64,000 nucleotides of DNA from Pseudomonas capeferrum. Its GTDB lineage: Bacteria; Pseudomonadota; Gammaproteobacteria; Pseudomonadales; Pseudomonadaceae. Below, piece after piece: positions 42,149 to 51,482 of this stretch (position 1 is the stretch's first letter; each line of letters begins with the position of its first letter). The position numbers and the translations under genes are program-made. Below the pieces are notes generated by a model. The model did no database searches. It had not been told where the DNA came from and saw only the letters and a list, made by a program, of their open reading frames with translations. The stretch is from the NCBI RefSeq assembly GCF_013523055.1, contig NZ_JAAMQM010000017.1, positions 1 through 64,000 on the forward strand. Direction: 5' to 3'.

Positions 42149-44203
42149 TCACCCCAACAGCGAGATATCGGCCACGCCCAGGAACAGGCCGCGCAGGCGG
42201 CTGAGCAGGGCATAACGGTTGGCGCGCACCTTGGGATCCTCGGCGTTGACCATCACCGCTTCGAAGAACGCATCGACCGGCTCGCGCAGGGCCGCCAGAC
42301 GAGCCAGCGATTCACTGTACTGACGTGCCGCGGCCATCGGTTGCACGGCATGGTCGGCCTGCTGGATGGCCGAATACAGCGAGAACTCGTTGGCGTTGTC
42401 GAAGTACTTCGGTTCGACCTGAGCGGCGATTGCGCCTTCGGCCTTGCCCAGCAGGTTCGATACACGCTTGTTGACCGCCGCCAGCGCTTCGGCTTCCGGC
42501 AGCTTGCGGAAGGCCTGCACTGCTTGCACACGCTGGTCGAAGTCCAGCGCCGAAGCTGGCTTGAGGGCGCGCACCGACAGGTAGGTGGCGACATCGATGC
42601 CTTCGTCTTCGTAACGCGCACGCAGGCGATCGAAGATGAACTCCTGCACCTGCTCGGCCAAGCCTGCGGCCTTCACTTTGCTGCCGAACTGGGTGACGGC
42701 GAAGCTGACCGCGCCGTTGAGGTCGAGGTCGAGTTGCTTCTCGATCAGAATGCGTAGCACGCCCAGGGCGGCACGACGCAGCGCATAGGGATCCTTGCTA
42801 CCGGTGGGCAGCATGCCGATGCCGAAGATACCGACCAGGGTATCGAGCTTGTCGGCGATCGCGACAGCGGCACCGGTCAGGGTTTCCGGCAGTTCGGCAC
42901 CCGCGCCGCGCGGCATGTATTGCTCGTTCAGCGCCAGCGCGACATCTTTCGGCTCGCCGTCGTTGAGCGCGTAGTAGTAACCGGCAACGCCCTGCATCTC
43001 AGGGAATTCACTGACCATTTCGGATGCCAGGTCGCATTTCGACAGCAGACCGGCGCGCGCGGCACGTTGGGCGTCGCCACCGATGTGCGGGGCGATGAAG
43101 GCAGCCAGTTTCGAGACGCGCTCGGCCTTGTCGTAGACACTGCCCAGCTGCGCCTGGAAGACCACGTTCTTCAAGCGCTCGTTGAACGATGCCAGCGGCT
43201 GCTTCTTGTCCTGCTTGAAGAAGAACTCGGCATCGGTCAGGCGTGGTCGCACGACCTTCTCGTTGCCTTCCACGATCTGCCGCGGATCCAGGCTTTCGAC
43301 GTTCGCCACGGTGATGAAGCGCGGCAGCAGTTTGCCTTCGCTGTCCAGAAGGCAGAAATACTTCTGGTTGTCCTGCATGGTGGTGATCAACGCTTCCTGA
43401 GGCACATCGAGGAAACGCTCCTCGAACGAGCAGACCAGCGGCACCGGCCATTCGACCAGGGCTGTCACCTCATCGAGCAGTGCAGGCGGCACGATGGCAG
43501 TGCCTTCCTGCTGCAGGGCCAGCTCGGCGGTACGTTTGGCGATCAGCTCGCGGCGCTCGGCGAAATCGGCCAGTACATAAGCCTTGCGCAGATCGGCAGC
43601 GTAGTTGGCCGGTGCAGTGATGGTGACGTTCTGCGGATGGTGGAAACGGTGACCACGGGATTCGCGACCGGCCGTCTGCGCCAGGATCGTGCAATCGATG
43701 ACCTGATCGCCGAGCAGCATCACCAGCCACTGGGTCGGACGCACGAACTCTTCGCGACGAGCACCCCAGCGCATGCGCTTGGGGATCGGCAGGTCGTTGA
43801 GGGAGTCTTCGACGATGGTCGGCAGCAGGCTGGCGGTCGACTTGCCCGGGATATGCTGGGAGAAACGCAGCTTGGCGCCGCTCTTGTCGATGTCGGACAG
43901 CTCTACACCGCATTTCTTGGCAAAGCCCAGGGCAGCCTGGGTCGGATTGCCATCGGCATCGAACGCGGCCTGAAGGGGTGGGCCATCGATATTGATGCTG
44001 CGATCGGGCTGCTGCACGTCAAGCTGGGTGAGCAGCACGGCCAGGCGACGAGGGGCCGCGTAGACCTGCTTGCCGGTGTAGTTGAGGCCGGCCGCCTGCA
44101 GACCCTTCTCGATCCCTGCCAGGAACGCGTCGCCCAGCGTGGCGAGGGCCTTGGGTGGCAGCTCTTCGGTGCCCAGCTCGACCAGGAAATCTTGAGCACT
44201 CAT
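42149..44203 (-). CDS. glyS: Glycyl-tRNA synthetase beta subunit
   Basis: The beta chain of the alpha2beta2 glycyl-tRNA synthetase, which binds tRNA and carries the anticodon-binding domain. It has 684 residues starting MSAQDFLVELGTEELPPKAL. It overlaps the glyQ stop by 4 bases, so the two subunits are translationally coupled. Complete and typical. Confidence 0.98.
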   Translation of the reverse strand: MSAQDFLVELGTEELPPKALATLGDAFLAGIEKGLQAAGLNYTGKQVYAAPRRLAVLLTQLDVQQPDRSINIDGPPLQAAFDADGNPTQAALGFAKKCGVELSDIDKSGAKLRFSQHIPGKSTASLLPTIVEDSLNDLPIPKRMRWGARREEFVRPTQWLVMLLGDQVIDCTILAQTAGRESRGHRFHHPQNVTITAPANYAADLRKAYVLADFAERRELIAKRTAELALQQEGTAIVPPALLDEVTALVEWPVPLVCSFEERFLDVPQEALITTMQDNQKYFCLLDSEGKLLPRFITVANVESLDPRQIVEGNEKVVRPRLTDAEFFFKQDKKQPLASFNERLKNVVFQAQLGSVYDKAERVSKLAAFIAPHIGGDAQRAARAGLLSKCDLASEMVSEFPEMQGVAGYYYALNDGEPKDVALALNEQYMPRGAGAELPETLTGAAVAIADKLDTLVGIFGIGMLPTGSKDPYALRRAALGVLRILIEKQLDLDLNGAVSFAVTQFGSKVKAAGLAEQVQEFIFDRLRARYEDEGIDVATYLSVRALKPASALDFDQRVQAVQAFRKLPEAEALAAVNKRVSNLLGKAEGAIAAQVEPKYFDNANEFSLYSAIQQADHAVQPMAAARQYSESLARLAALREPVDAFFEAVMVNAEDPKVRANRYALLSRLRGLFLGVADISLLG

Positions 44204-45147
44204 TGTGCAGCCTCCAGCTTAGCCAACACTTCATCTCGTAGTTCGGGGGTTGCCATCGGGAAGCCCAGGCGTGCACGGGCATTCAGGTAGCTCTGGGCCA
44301 CGTCACGGGCCAGGGCGCGTACGCGCAGGATGTAACGCTGGCGTTCGGTCACCGAGATGGCACGGCGCGCATCGAGCAGGTTGAAGGTATGGGAGGCCTT
44401 CAACACCATCTCGTAGGTCGGCAGCGGCAGATCGAGCTTGATCAGGCGGTTGGCTTCGCTTTCATAGAAATCGAACAACTCGAACAGTTTTTCGACATTG
44501 GCGTGCTCGAAGTTGTAGGTCGACTGCTCCACTTCGTTCTGGTGGAACACGTCGCCGTAGGTCACCTTGCCGAACGGGCCATCGGTCCATACCAGGTCAT
44601 AGACCGAATCGACGCCCTGCAGGTACATCGCCAGACGCTCCAGGCCGTAGGTGATTTCACCGGTGACCGGCAGGCATTCGATACCGCCCACTTGCTGGAA
44701 ATAGGTGAATTGAGTGACTTCCATGCCGTTGAGCCAGATTTCCCAGCCCAGGCCCCAGGCGCCGAGCGTTGGCGATTCCCAGTTGTCTTCGACGAAGCGG
44801 ACGTCGTGCACCAGCGGATCCAGGCCGATGGCTTTCAGCGATCCCAGATACAGTTCCTGGAAGTTGGCCGGATTGGGCTTGAGCACGACCTGGAACTGAT
44901 AGTAATGCTGCAGACGGTTGGGGTTTTCACCATACCGTCCGTCGGTTGGACGACGGCTTGGCTGCACATAGGCGGCGTTCCAGGTTTCCGGGCCGATGGC
45001 GCGCAGGAAAGTAGCAGTATGGAAAGTGCCGGCGCCTACTTCCATATCGTAGGGCTGAAGTACCACACAACCTTGTTCCGCCCAGTACTGTTGAAGGGCG
45101 AGGATCAGGTCTTGGAAGGTACGCACGGCTGGCGTAGGCTGGCTCAC
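44200..45147 (-). CDS. glyQ: Glycyl-tRNA synthetase alpha subunit
   Basis: The catalytic alpha chain, 315 residues. I chose the GTG at 45147 (MSQPTPAVRTFQDLILALQQ) because AGGTGA lies 5 bases upstream and homologues begin there; a GTG 9 bases earlier is in frame. Class II synthetase features such as PYDMEVGAGTFHTATFLRAI are present. It is divergent from tag. Confidence 0.97.
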   Translation of the reverse strand: MSQPTPAVRTFQDLILALQQYWAEQGCVVLQPYDMEVGAGTFHTATFLRAIGPETWNAAYVQPSRRPTDGRYGENPNRLQHYYQFQVVLKPNPANFQELYLGSLKAIGLDPLVHDVRFVEDNWESPTLGAWGLGWEIWLNGMEVTQFTYFQQVGGIECLPVTGEITYGLERLAMYLQGVDSVYDLVWTDGPFGKVTYGDVFHQNEVEQSTYNFEHANVEKLFELFDFYESEANRLIKLDLPLPTYEMVLKASHTFNLLDARRAISVTERQRYILRVRALARDVAQSYLNARARLGFPMATPELRDEVLAKLEAAQ

Positions 45148-45229
45148 GAAATTCACCTGTATCTAGGGCTGCGAATGTAAAGAGCGGGAGTATAACCCGA
45201 TTCGCCGGTCCCACTACCCCAGGAGCCTT

Positions 45230-45781
45230 ATGCCCCGCTGCTTTTGGTGTTCCGATGACCCGCTGTACCAGGCCTACCATGACCGGGAATGGGGCACGCC
45301 GCAGCGCGATCCCGCGGTGCTGTTCGAAATGCTCTTGCTCGAAGGCTTCCAGGCCGGTCTGTCGTGGATCACCGTACTGCGCAAGCGCGAACGTTACCGC
45401 GACGTGCTCTACGGTTTCGAACCACAACGTCTGGCCCAGATGAGCGATGCCCGGATCGAGGAGCTGATGCTGGACGCGGGCATCATTCGCAACCGTCTCA
45501 AGCTGAAGGCGGCCCGGCGCAACGCGCAAGCGTGGCTGGCTGTGGATAACCCTGCCCAATGGCTCTGGTCCTTTGTCGACGGCATGCCGAGGATCAATCA
45601 TTTTCGCGATCGCGCCGAAGTCCCGGCCGTGACCGACGAAGCTCGAGCGATGAGCAAGGCCCTGCAGAAGGCGGGCTTCACCTTCGTTGGCCCGACCATC
45701 TGCTACGCCTTCATGCAGGCGACCGGCATGGTCATGGATCACACCACCGATTGCGATCGTTACGCCGCATTGCTGCGCTGA
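45230..45781 (+). CDS. tag: DNA-3-methyladenine glycosylase I
   Basis: Removes 3-methyladenine from alkylated DNA, 183 residues. The zinc-binding Cys4 (MPRCFWC) and His17 (YHDREWG) pair with the C-terminal His and Cys in MDHTTDC. The helix-hairpin-helix region and the AGFTFVGPTICYAFMQA segment are conserved. It is divergent from glyQ and followed by an acyltransferase gene. Confidence 0.97.
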   Translation: MPRCFWCSDDPLYQAYHDREWGTPQRDPAVLFEMLLLEGFQAGLSWITVLRKRERYRDVLYGFEPQRLAQMSDARIEELMLDAGIIRNRLKLKAARRNAQAWLAVDNPAQWLWSFVDGMPRINHFRDRAEVPAVTDEARAMSKALQKAGFTFVGPTICYAFMQATGMVMDHTTDCDRYAALLR

Positions 45782-45820
45782 GGTTTACAATGCGCGCCTT
45801 GCATTAGAAGGAATCAGCCT

Positions 45821-46708
45821 GTGGAAAAATTCAAAGGCGCCCTGATGGTCGGTGCGCTGCGATTGTTCGCCAAGCTTCCCTGGGGGGCCGTGCAGCGGGT
45901 CGGTACCGGCATCGGCTGGCTCATGTGGAAAATCCCCAACGGGTCACGCAATGTCGTGCGCATCAACCTGGAAAAGTGCTTCCCGGAAATGGACCCGGCG
46001 GCTCGCGAACAATTGGTCGGTCGAGCGCTGATGGACATCGGCAAGTCGTTCACCGAAAGCGCCTGTGCCTGGATCTGGCCGGCGCATCGTTCGCTGGCGC
46101 TGGTCCGTGAAGTGCAAGGCCTGGAGGTGCTGGAAGCGGCGCTGGCCTCGGGCAAGGGTGTGGTGGGGATCACCAGCCATCTGGGCAACTGGGAAGTGCT
46201 CAATCACTTCTACTGCAACCAGTGCAAGCCGATCATCTTCTATCGTCCGCCCAAGCTGAAGGCGGTGGACGACCTGCTGCGCGAACAGCGGGTGCAGATG
46301 GGCAATCGCGTGGCGCCATCGACCAAGGAGGGCATTCTGAGCATCATCAAGGAAGTCCGTCGTGGCGGTCAGGTGGGCATCCCCGCGGATCCGGAGCCGG
46401 CGGAGTCGGCCGGCGTGTTCGTGCCCTTCCTCGGCACTCGGGCCCTGACCAGCAAGTTCGTACCGAACATGCTGGCCGGCGGCAAGGCGGTGGGGGTCTT
46501 CCTGCATGCCCTGCGCCTGCCGGACGGCTCGGGATTCAAGGTGATCCTCGAAGCCGCTCCGCCAGCGATGTACAGCGAAGACACCGCCACGGCGGTCGCT
46601 GCCATGAGCCAGGTGATCGAACGCTATGTGCGCGAATACCCCAGCCAGTACATGTGGAGCATGAAGCGCTTCAAGAAGCGCCCCGAGGGCGAGCAACGCT
46701 GGTATTGA
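45821..46708 (+). CDS. Lipid A late acyltransferase (LpxL/HtrB family)
   Basis: Adds a secondary acyl chain to lipid A at the inner membrane, 295 residues. The start is GTG (MEKFKGALMVGALRLFAKLP) with AGAAGGA upstream. The catalytic His-X4-acid motif is SHLGNWE, and FYRPPK and the C-terminal QYMWSMKRFKKRP are typical of the family. Pseudomonads have more than one paralogue, so laurate or myristate specificity is not assigned. Confidence 0.93.
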   Translation: MEKFKGALMVGALRLFAKLPWGAVQRVGTGIGWLMWKIPNGSRNVVRINLEKCFPEMDPAAREQLVGRALMDIGKSFTESACAWIWPAHRSLALVREVQGLEVLEAALASGKGVVGITSHLGNWEVLNHFYCNQCKPIIFYRPPKLKAVDDLLREQRVQMGNRVAPSTKEGILSIIKEVRRGGQVGIPADPEPAESAGVFVPFLGTRALTSKFVPNMLAGGKAVGVFLHALRLPDGSGFKVILEAAPPAMYSEDTATAVAAMSQVIERYVREYPSQYMWSMKRFKKRPEGEQRWY

Positions 46709-46750
46709 GTCGAGACGAGCGCGGGTACCGACGGTGCCCGACGCTCGCGC

Positions 46751-47065
46751 TCATTGGCCGGACTTGTCCAGCTTCTTCAGAAAGACGCCCATTTCCTTTT
46801 CGGCCTGCTTGTCACCGTGCGCCCGAGCCGCGGTCACCCCCTGCTCCCAGGCATGGCGCGCCGCGGCCAGGTCACCTCGCAACTGGTGCGCCTTGCCCAG
46901 CAGCTTCCAGGCAGCCGAATACTTCGGATCGAACTCGACGCAGCGGGCCAGGTGCTCGGCAGCCTGGTCGGCGTCACCGGTATCCAGCCACGACTTGCCA
47001 AGGCCAAAGCGCAATAGCGAGTTATCCACACCCTTGGCCAGCATCTTTTCCAGTGATTCGCGCAT
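46751..47065 (-). CDS. Small tetratricopeptide-repeat protein
   Basis: A 104-residue all-helical protein with about two TPR units (for example LARCVEFDPKYSAAWKLLGK then HQLRGDLAAARHAWEQGV). It is probably a cytoplasmic interaction protein of unknown partner. It sits 9 bases past the trkA stop, so it is likely co-transcribed with trkA. A perfect DnaA box lies within the gene (47022-47030). Confidence 0.88.
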   Translation of the reverse strand: MRESLEKMLAKGVDNSLLRFGLGKSWLDTGDADQAAEHLARCVEFDPKYSAAWKLLGKAHQLRGDLAAARHAWEQGVTAARAHGDKQAEKEMGVFLKKLDKSGQ

Positions 47066-47074
47066 CGGGTTCTC

Positions 47075-48448
47075 CTAGAAAAAGCTGAGGCCGACGTGGA
47101 ACAGCTTCTCCACATCGCGAATGTGCTTCTTGTCCACCACGAAGAGGATCACGTGATCCCCGGCTTCGATCACCGTATCGTCATGGGCGATGAGCACCTG
47201 CTCGGCGCGGATGATCGCACCGATGGTGGTGCCCTCCGGCAGGGCGATGTCTTCGATGGCCTTGCCAATCACCTTGCTCGACCGGGAGTCGCCATGGGCG
47301 ATCGCTTCGATGGCCTCGGCGGCACCCCGGCGCAGCGAATGCACGCTGACGATATCGCCTCGACGCACGTGAGCCAGCAAGGTGCCGATGGTTGCCAACT
47401 GCGGGCTGATGGCGATATCGATTTCGCCGCCCTGGACCAGGTCGACATAGGCCGGGTTGTTGATCAGGGTCATGACCTTGCGCGCGCCCAGTCGCTTGGC
47501 CAGCAGCGAGGACATGATGTTGGCTTCGTCGTCGTTGGTCAGGGCCAGGAAGATATCCGCCTGGGCGATGTTTTCCTCGAGCATCAGGTCCCGGTCCGAG
47601 GCACTGCCCTGGAGCACCACGGTGCTTTCCAGGTTATCGGACAGGTAGCGGCAGCGGGCCTGGCTTTTCTCGATGATCTTCACCTGGTAGCGGCTTTCGA
47701 TCGCCTCCGCCAGGCGCTCGCCGATCTGCCCGCCGCCGGCGATCACCACGCGCTTGTTGGTCTCGTCGATTCGTCGCAGCTCGCCCATCACCGCACGGAT
47801 GTGCGCCTTGGCGGCGATGAAGAAGACCTCGTCGTCGACCTCGATCACCGTATCGCCCCGCGGCTTGATCGAGCGGTCACGACGGAAGATGGCGGCCACG
47901 CGGGTATCGACATTGGGCATGTGGGAACGGATCTGACGCAGCTGCTGACCGACCAGGGGGCCGCCGTGATAGGCCTTGACCGCGACCAACTGCGCCTTGC
48001 CGTCGGCGAAGTCGATCACCTGCAATGCGCCTGGGTGCTCGATGAGGCGCTTGATGTAGTGAGTGACCACCTGTTCCGGGCTGATCAGCACATCCACCGG
48101 GATGGCCTCGTTGTCGAACAGCTCCGAGCGCGTCAGGTAGGACGCTTCACGTACTCGAGCGATCTTCGTCGGCGTGTGGAACAAGGTATAGGCGACCTGA
48201 CAGGCCACCATGTTGGTTTCGTCGCTGTTGGTCACCGCCACCAGCATGTCGGCATCGTCCGCCCCCGCCTGGCGCAATACCGTGGGCAGCGAGCCGCGGC
48301 CCTGCACGGTGCGGATATCCAGGCGATCGCCCAGATCGCGCAGGCGCTCGCCGTCGGTGTCGACGACGGTGATGTCATTGGCTTCGCTGGCCAGGTGCTC
48401 AGCCAGCGTGCCCCCTACCTGTCCTGCGCCGAGGATGATGATCTTCAT
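47075..48448 (-). CDS. trkA: Trk potassium uptake regulatory protein TrkA
   Basis: The NAD-binding peripheral regulator of the Trk potassium channel, 457 residues. Two RCK units are present. Each has a Rossmann motif (IIILGAGQVGGTLAEHLA at the start, VVIAGGGQIGERLAEAIE mid-protein) and a C-terminal RCK-C lobe. It lies downstream of rsmB with a 19-base gap, the usual fmt-rsmB-trkA order. Confidence 0.98.
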   Translation of the reverse strand: MKIIILGAGQVGGTLAEHLASEANDITVVDTDGERLRDLGDRLDIRTVQGRGSLPTVLRQAGADDADMLVAVTNSDETNMVACQVAYTLFHTPTKIARVREASYLTRSELFDNEAIPVDVLISPEQVVTHYIKRLIEHPGALQVIDFADGKAQLVAVKAYHGGPLVGQQLRQIRSHMPNVDTRVAAIFRRDRSIKPRGDTVIEVDDEVFFIAAKAHIRAVMGELRRIDETNKRVVIAGGGQIGERLAEAIESRYQVKIIEKSQARCRYLSDNLESTVVLQGSASDRDLMLEENIAQADIFLALTNDDEANIMSSLLAKRLGARKVMTLINNPAYVDLVQGGEIDIAISPQLATIGTLLAHVRRGDIVSVHSLRRGAAEAIEAIAHGDSRSSKVIGKAIEDIALPEGTTIGAIIRAEQVLIAHDDTVIEAGDHVILFVVDKKHIRDVEKLFHVGLSFF

Positions 48449-48467
48449 CCGCTACTCCTGGTCTGCG

Positions 48468-49778
48468 TTACCCGCGCGAGGCGGCGATCTTGATCAGCTT
48501 GGCATAGTAGAACCCGTCGTGACCGCCTTCCTCGACCAGCAACTGCCGGCCATGGGGCTGGCGCAGGCCGGCTTCGGTGGCCAGGTCCAGCTCGCGGGCT
48601 CCGGGAGTGCGGGCGAGGAACGCGGCGATCACTTCGGTATTTTCGGTCGGCAGGCTCGAACAGGTGGCGTAGAGCAGCATGCCGCCGACCTCCAGGGTCG
48701 GCCACAACTTGTCGAGCAGTTCGCCTTGCAGCGTGGCCAGCGCCGGGATGTCATCGGCCTGACGAGTGAGCTTGATGTCTGGATGGCGCCGGATGACACC
48801 GGTGGCGGAGCAGGGTGCGTCCAGCAGGATGCGCTGGAACGGCTTGCCATCCCACCAGCTCGCGGTATCGCGGGCATCGCAGGCGATCAGTTCGGCATTC
48901 AAACCCAGTCGATCGAGGTTTTCGCGCACGCGGGCCAGGCGTTTGGCTTCCAGGTCGATGGCCACCACGGCATCCAGGCCCGCTTCGACTTCGAGCAGGT
49001 GGCAAGTCTTGCCCCCAGGTGCGCAGCAGGCATCGAGGACGCGTTGGCCGGGTGCCAGGTCGAGCAGGTCGGCGGCCAGTTGCGCGGCCTCGTCCTGGAC
49101 ACTGACCCAGCCTTCGGCAAAACCGGGAAGCTTGCGGACATCGCAGGCTTCGACCAATACGATGCCGTCGCGGCTGTAATGGCTGGCGCTTGCCTCGATG
49201 CCCACCTCGGCCAACAGCGCCAGGTAGCTGTCGCGGCTATGATGATGCCGATTGACCCGCAGGATCATCGGCGGATGCGCGTTGTTGGCGGCGCAGATGG
49301 CTTCCCAATGATCGGGCCAGAAGGCCTTCAGGGATTTTTGCAGCCAGCGCGGGTGGGCGGTACGTGCCACCGGATCGCGCTCGAGGCCGGCGAGCAGGGC
49401 TTCGCCTTCACGCTGGGCGCGGCGAAGCACGGCATTGAGCAAGGCCTTGGCCCAAGGTTTCTTGAGCTTGTCGGCGCAGCCCACGGTCTCGCCAATGGCC
49501 GCATGGGCCGGGATACGCGTGTAGAACAGCTGGTAAAGGCCTACCAACAGCAAGGCCTGCACATCGCTGTCGGCTGCCTTGAATGGCTTTTGCAGCAGTT
49601 GCGCGGCGAGCAGGTCGAGACGTGGCTGCCAGCGCGCGGTGCCGAAAGCCAGGTCCTGGGTCAGGCCGCGGTCGCGCTCCTCGACCTTGTCCAGTTGGGC
49701 GGGCAGCGAGCTGTTCAGGGAGGCCTTGCCGCTGAGCACGGCGGCCAAGGCGCGGGCGGCGGCCAGGCGCGGGTTCAT
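48468..49778 (-). CDS. rsmB: 16S rRNA (cytosine967-C5)-methyltransferase
   Basis: Methylates C967 of 16S rRNA, 436 residues. It has an N-terminal NusB-like RNA-binding domain and a SAM-dependent domain with DACCAPGGKTCHLLE and the catalytic-cysteine motif DAPCSATGVIRRHPD. I set the start at 49778 (MNPRLAAARALAAVLSGKAS), whose ATG overlaps the fmt TGA. Confidence 0.98.
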   Translation of the reverse strand: MNPRLAAARALAAVLSGKASLNSSLPAQLDKVEERDRGLTQDLAFGTARWQPRLDLLAAQLLQKPFKAADSDVQALLLVGLYQLFYTRIPAHAAIGETVGCADKLKKPWAKALLNAVLRRAQREGEALLAGLERDPVARTAHPRWLQKSLKAFWPDHWEAICAANNAHPPMILRVNRHHHSRDSYLALLAEVGIEASASHYSRDGIVLVEACDVRKLPGFAEGWVSVQDEAAQLAADLLDLAPGQRVLDACCAPGGKTCHLLEVEAGLDAVVAIDLEAKRLARVRENLDRLGLNAELIACDARDTASWWDGKPFQRILLDAPCSATGVIRRHPDIKLTRQADDIPALATLQGELLDKLWPTLEVGGMLLYATCSSLPTENTEVIAAFLARTPGARELDLATEAGLRQPHGRQLLVEEGGHDGFYYAKLIKIAASRG

Positions 49779-50707
49779 TGGCCAAGTACCGCGCCGACGG
49801 CGAACTGCTCGCGACGGCTGTTGAACAGGTCGCTGAAGTTCAGCGGCTTGCCGCCGGGCACTTGCAACCGGGTCAGACACAATGCTTGTTCACCGCAGGC
49901 AACGACCAGGCCGTCTTTGCTGGCGCCTAGAATCTCGCCCGGCGAGCCCTGGCCGGTGGTCAGCTTCGCGGCCAGCACTTTCACACTGTCGCCGCCGAGG
50001 GTGCTGTGACACACCGGCCACGGATTGAAGGCGCGGATCAGGCGCTCCAGCTCGATAGCGGGGCGGCTCCAATCGATCCGGGCCTCATCCTTGTTCAATT
50101 TGTGCGCATACGTGGCCAACGCATCATCCTGGTCCTCACCTTCAAGGGTGCCAGCCTGCAGCCCGGCAATGGCTTCGATCACGGCAGGCGGGCCCATCTT
50201 GGCCAGCCGGTCGTGCAGGCTGCCGCCGGTGTCGTCGGCCGTGATGGCGGTGACGACCTTGAGCAGCATCGGACCGGTATCGAGGCCGGCTTCCATGCGC
50301 ATCACGGTCACGCCGCTTTCGCGGTCACCAGCTTGCACGGCACGCTGGATCGGTGCCGCGCCACGCCAGCGCGGCAACAGAGAGGCATGACTGTTGATGC
50401 AGCCCAGACGCGGGATATCGAGCACCGCCTGGGGCAGGATCAGACCGTAGGCGACGACCACCAGAAGATCCGGTAGCAAGGCAGCCAGCTCGGCCTGGGC
50501 CTCGGGGTTGCGCAAGCTCGGCGGCTGAAGCACCGGGATGTCGTGGGCCGAGGCCAATTGCTTGACCGGGCTGGGCATGAGTTTCTGACCGCGCCCGGCA
50601 GGTCGGTCGGGCTGGGTATACACGGCCACGACCTGATAAGGGCTATCGAGCAGAGCCTGGAGGTGTTCGGCGGCAAACTCTGGGGTGCCCGCGAAGACAA
50701 TGCGCAT
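49775..50707 (-). CDS. fmt: Methionyl-tRNA formyltransferase
   Basis: Formylates initiator Met-tRNA, 310 residues. The active-site segment NSHASLLPRWRGAAPIQ holds Asn105 and His107, and GLDTGPML supplies the catalytic Asp. The C-terminal OB-like domain binds tRNA. It lies between def and rsmB, but a terminator-like hairpin separates it from def. Confidence 0.98.
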   Translation of the reverse strand: MRIVFAGTPEFAAEHLQALLDSPYQVVAVYTQPDRPAGRGQKLMPSPVKQLASAHDIPVLQPPSLRNPEAQAELAALLPDLLVVVAYGLILPQAVLDIPRLGCINSHASLLPRWRGAAPIQRAVQAGDRESGVTVMRMEAGLDTGPMLLKVVTAITADDTGGSLHDRLAKMGPPAVIEAIAGLQAGTLEGEDQDDALATYAHKLNKDEARIDWSRPAIELERLIRAFNPWPVCHSTLGGDSVKVLAAKLTTGQGSPGEILGASKDGLVVACGEQALCLTRLQVPGGKPLNFSDLFNSRREQFAVGAVLGQ

Positions 50708-50724
50708 GGAGTTCTCGCTTCAAA

Positions 50725-50752
50725 AAGAAAAAGGCTTGCCGGAGCAAGCCTT
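50725..50752 (-). terminator. Terminator-like hairpin between def and fmt
   Basis: On the transcript strand AAGGCTTGC, TCCG, GCAAGCCTT is followed by TTTCTTTTT. This has the form of an intrinsic terminator within what is usually a def-fmt operon. It could attenuate fmt expression. Confidence 0.65.
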
Positions 50753-50767
50753 CGAAAAGGGTATGGA

Positions 50768-51274
50768 TCAGGCTTGCTGGCGATGCTGCTTTTCCAGCTT
50801 CTTCTTGATCCGATCGCGCTTGAGCTGGGACAGGTAGTCGACGAAGAGCTTGCCATTGAGGTGGTCGCACTCGTGCTGGATGCACACGGCGAGCAGGCCT
50901 TCGGCGATCAGCTCGTAGGGCTTGCCATCGCGGTCGAGGGCGTTGACCTTGACCCGCAGCGGGCGATCGACGTTCTCGTAGAAGCCAGGTACCGACAGGC
51001 AGCCTTCCTGGTACTGACCCATGTCCTCGGTCAGCTCTTGCAGTTCAGGGTTGATGAAGACCATTGGCGCGCTACGATCTTCGCTCAGGTCCATGACCAC
51101 CGCGCGCAGGTGCACGTTGACCTGGGTCGCGGCCAGGCCGATGCCCGGCGCTTCGTACATGGTTTCAAACATGTCGTCGATCAGCTGACGCAAGGCGTCG
51201 TCGACTTCCGCTACCGGTTTGGCAATGGTGCGCAGGCGCGGGTCGGGGAATTCGAGGATGTTCAAGATGGCCAT
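50768..51274 (-). CDS. def: Peptide deformylase
   Basis: Removes the formyl group from nascent proteins, 168 residues from the ATG at 51274 (MAILNILEFPDPRLRTIAKP). All three active-site motifs are visible: GIGLAATQ (44-51), EGCLSVPG (90-97, metal ligand Cys92) and HECDH (134-138, metal ligands). The longer upstream open frame is not conserved. Divergent from dprA. Confidence 0.98.
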   Translation of the reverse strand: MAILNILEFPDPRLRTIAKPVAEVDDALRQLIDDMFETMYEAPGIGLAATQVNVHLRAVVMDLSEDRSAPMVFINPELQELTEDMGQYQEGCLSVPGFYENVDRPLRVKVNALDRDGKPYELIAEGLLAVCIQHECDHLNGKLFVDYLSQLKRDRIKKKLEKQHRQQA

Positions 51275-51482
51275 AGGAGTCTGAGCAGTACTGTGCGTTC
51301 GTTTGAAAACTGAACATACATAATAAAGGGATTCGGGGCGTTCGGCACCTGGCAAAGCTTGGCTAGGGTATGAATGGTGGCCTGGAAGTCCAATCGATGG
51401 ACAGGTTTTCAAAGTATTATCAACAGAGTTATCCACAGGTTGTGCCAGGTGGATGACCGTCTGCCGATCAAGGATGATCCCC

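Noticed and set aside
47096..48493. Antisense open frame across trkA (465 residues)
   Set aside because: Shadow frame with His/Gln/Asp-rich translation typical of the reverse strand of GC-rich genes.
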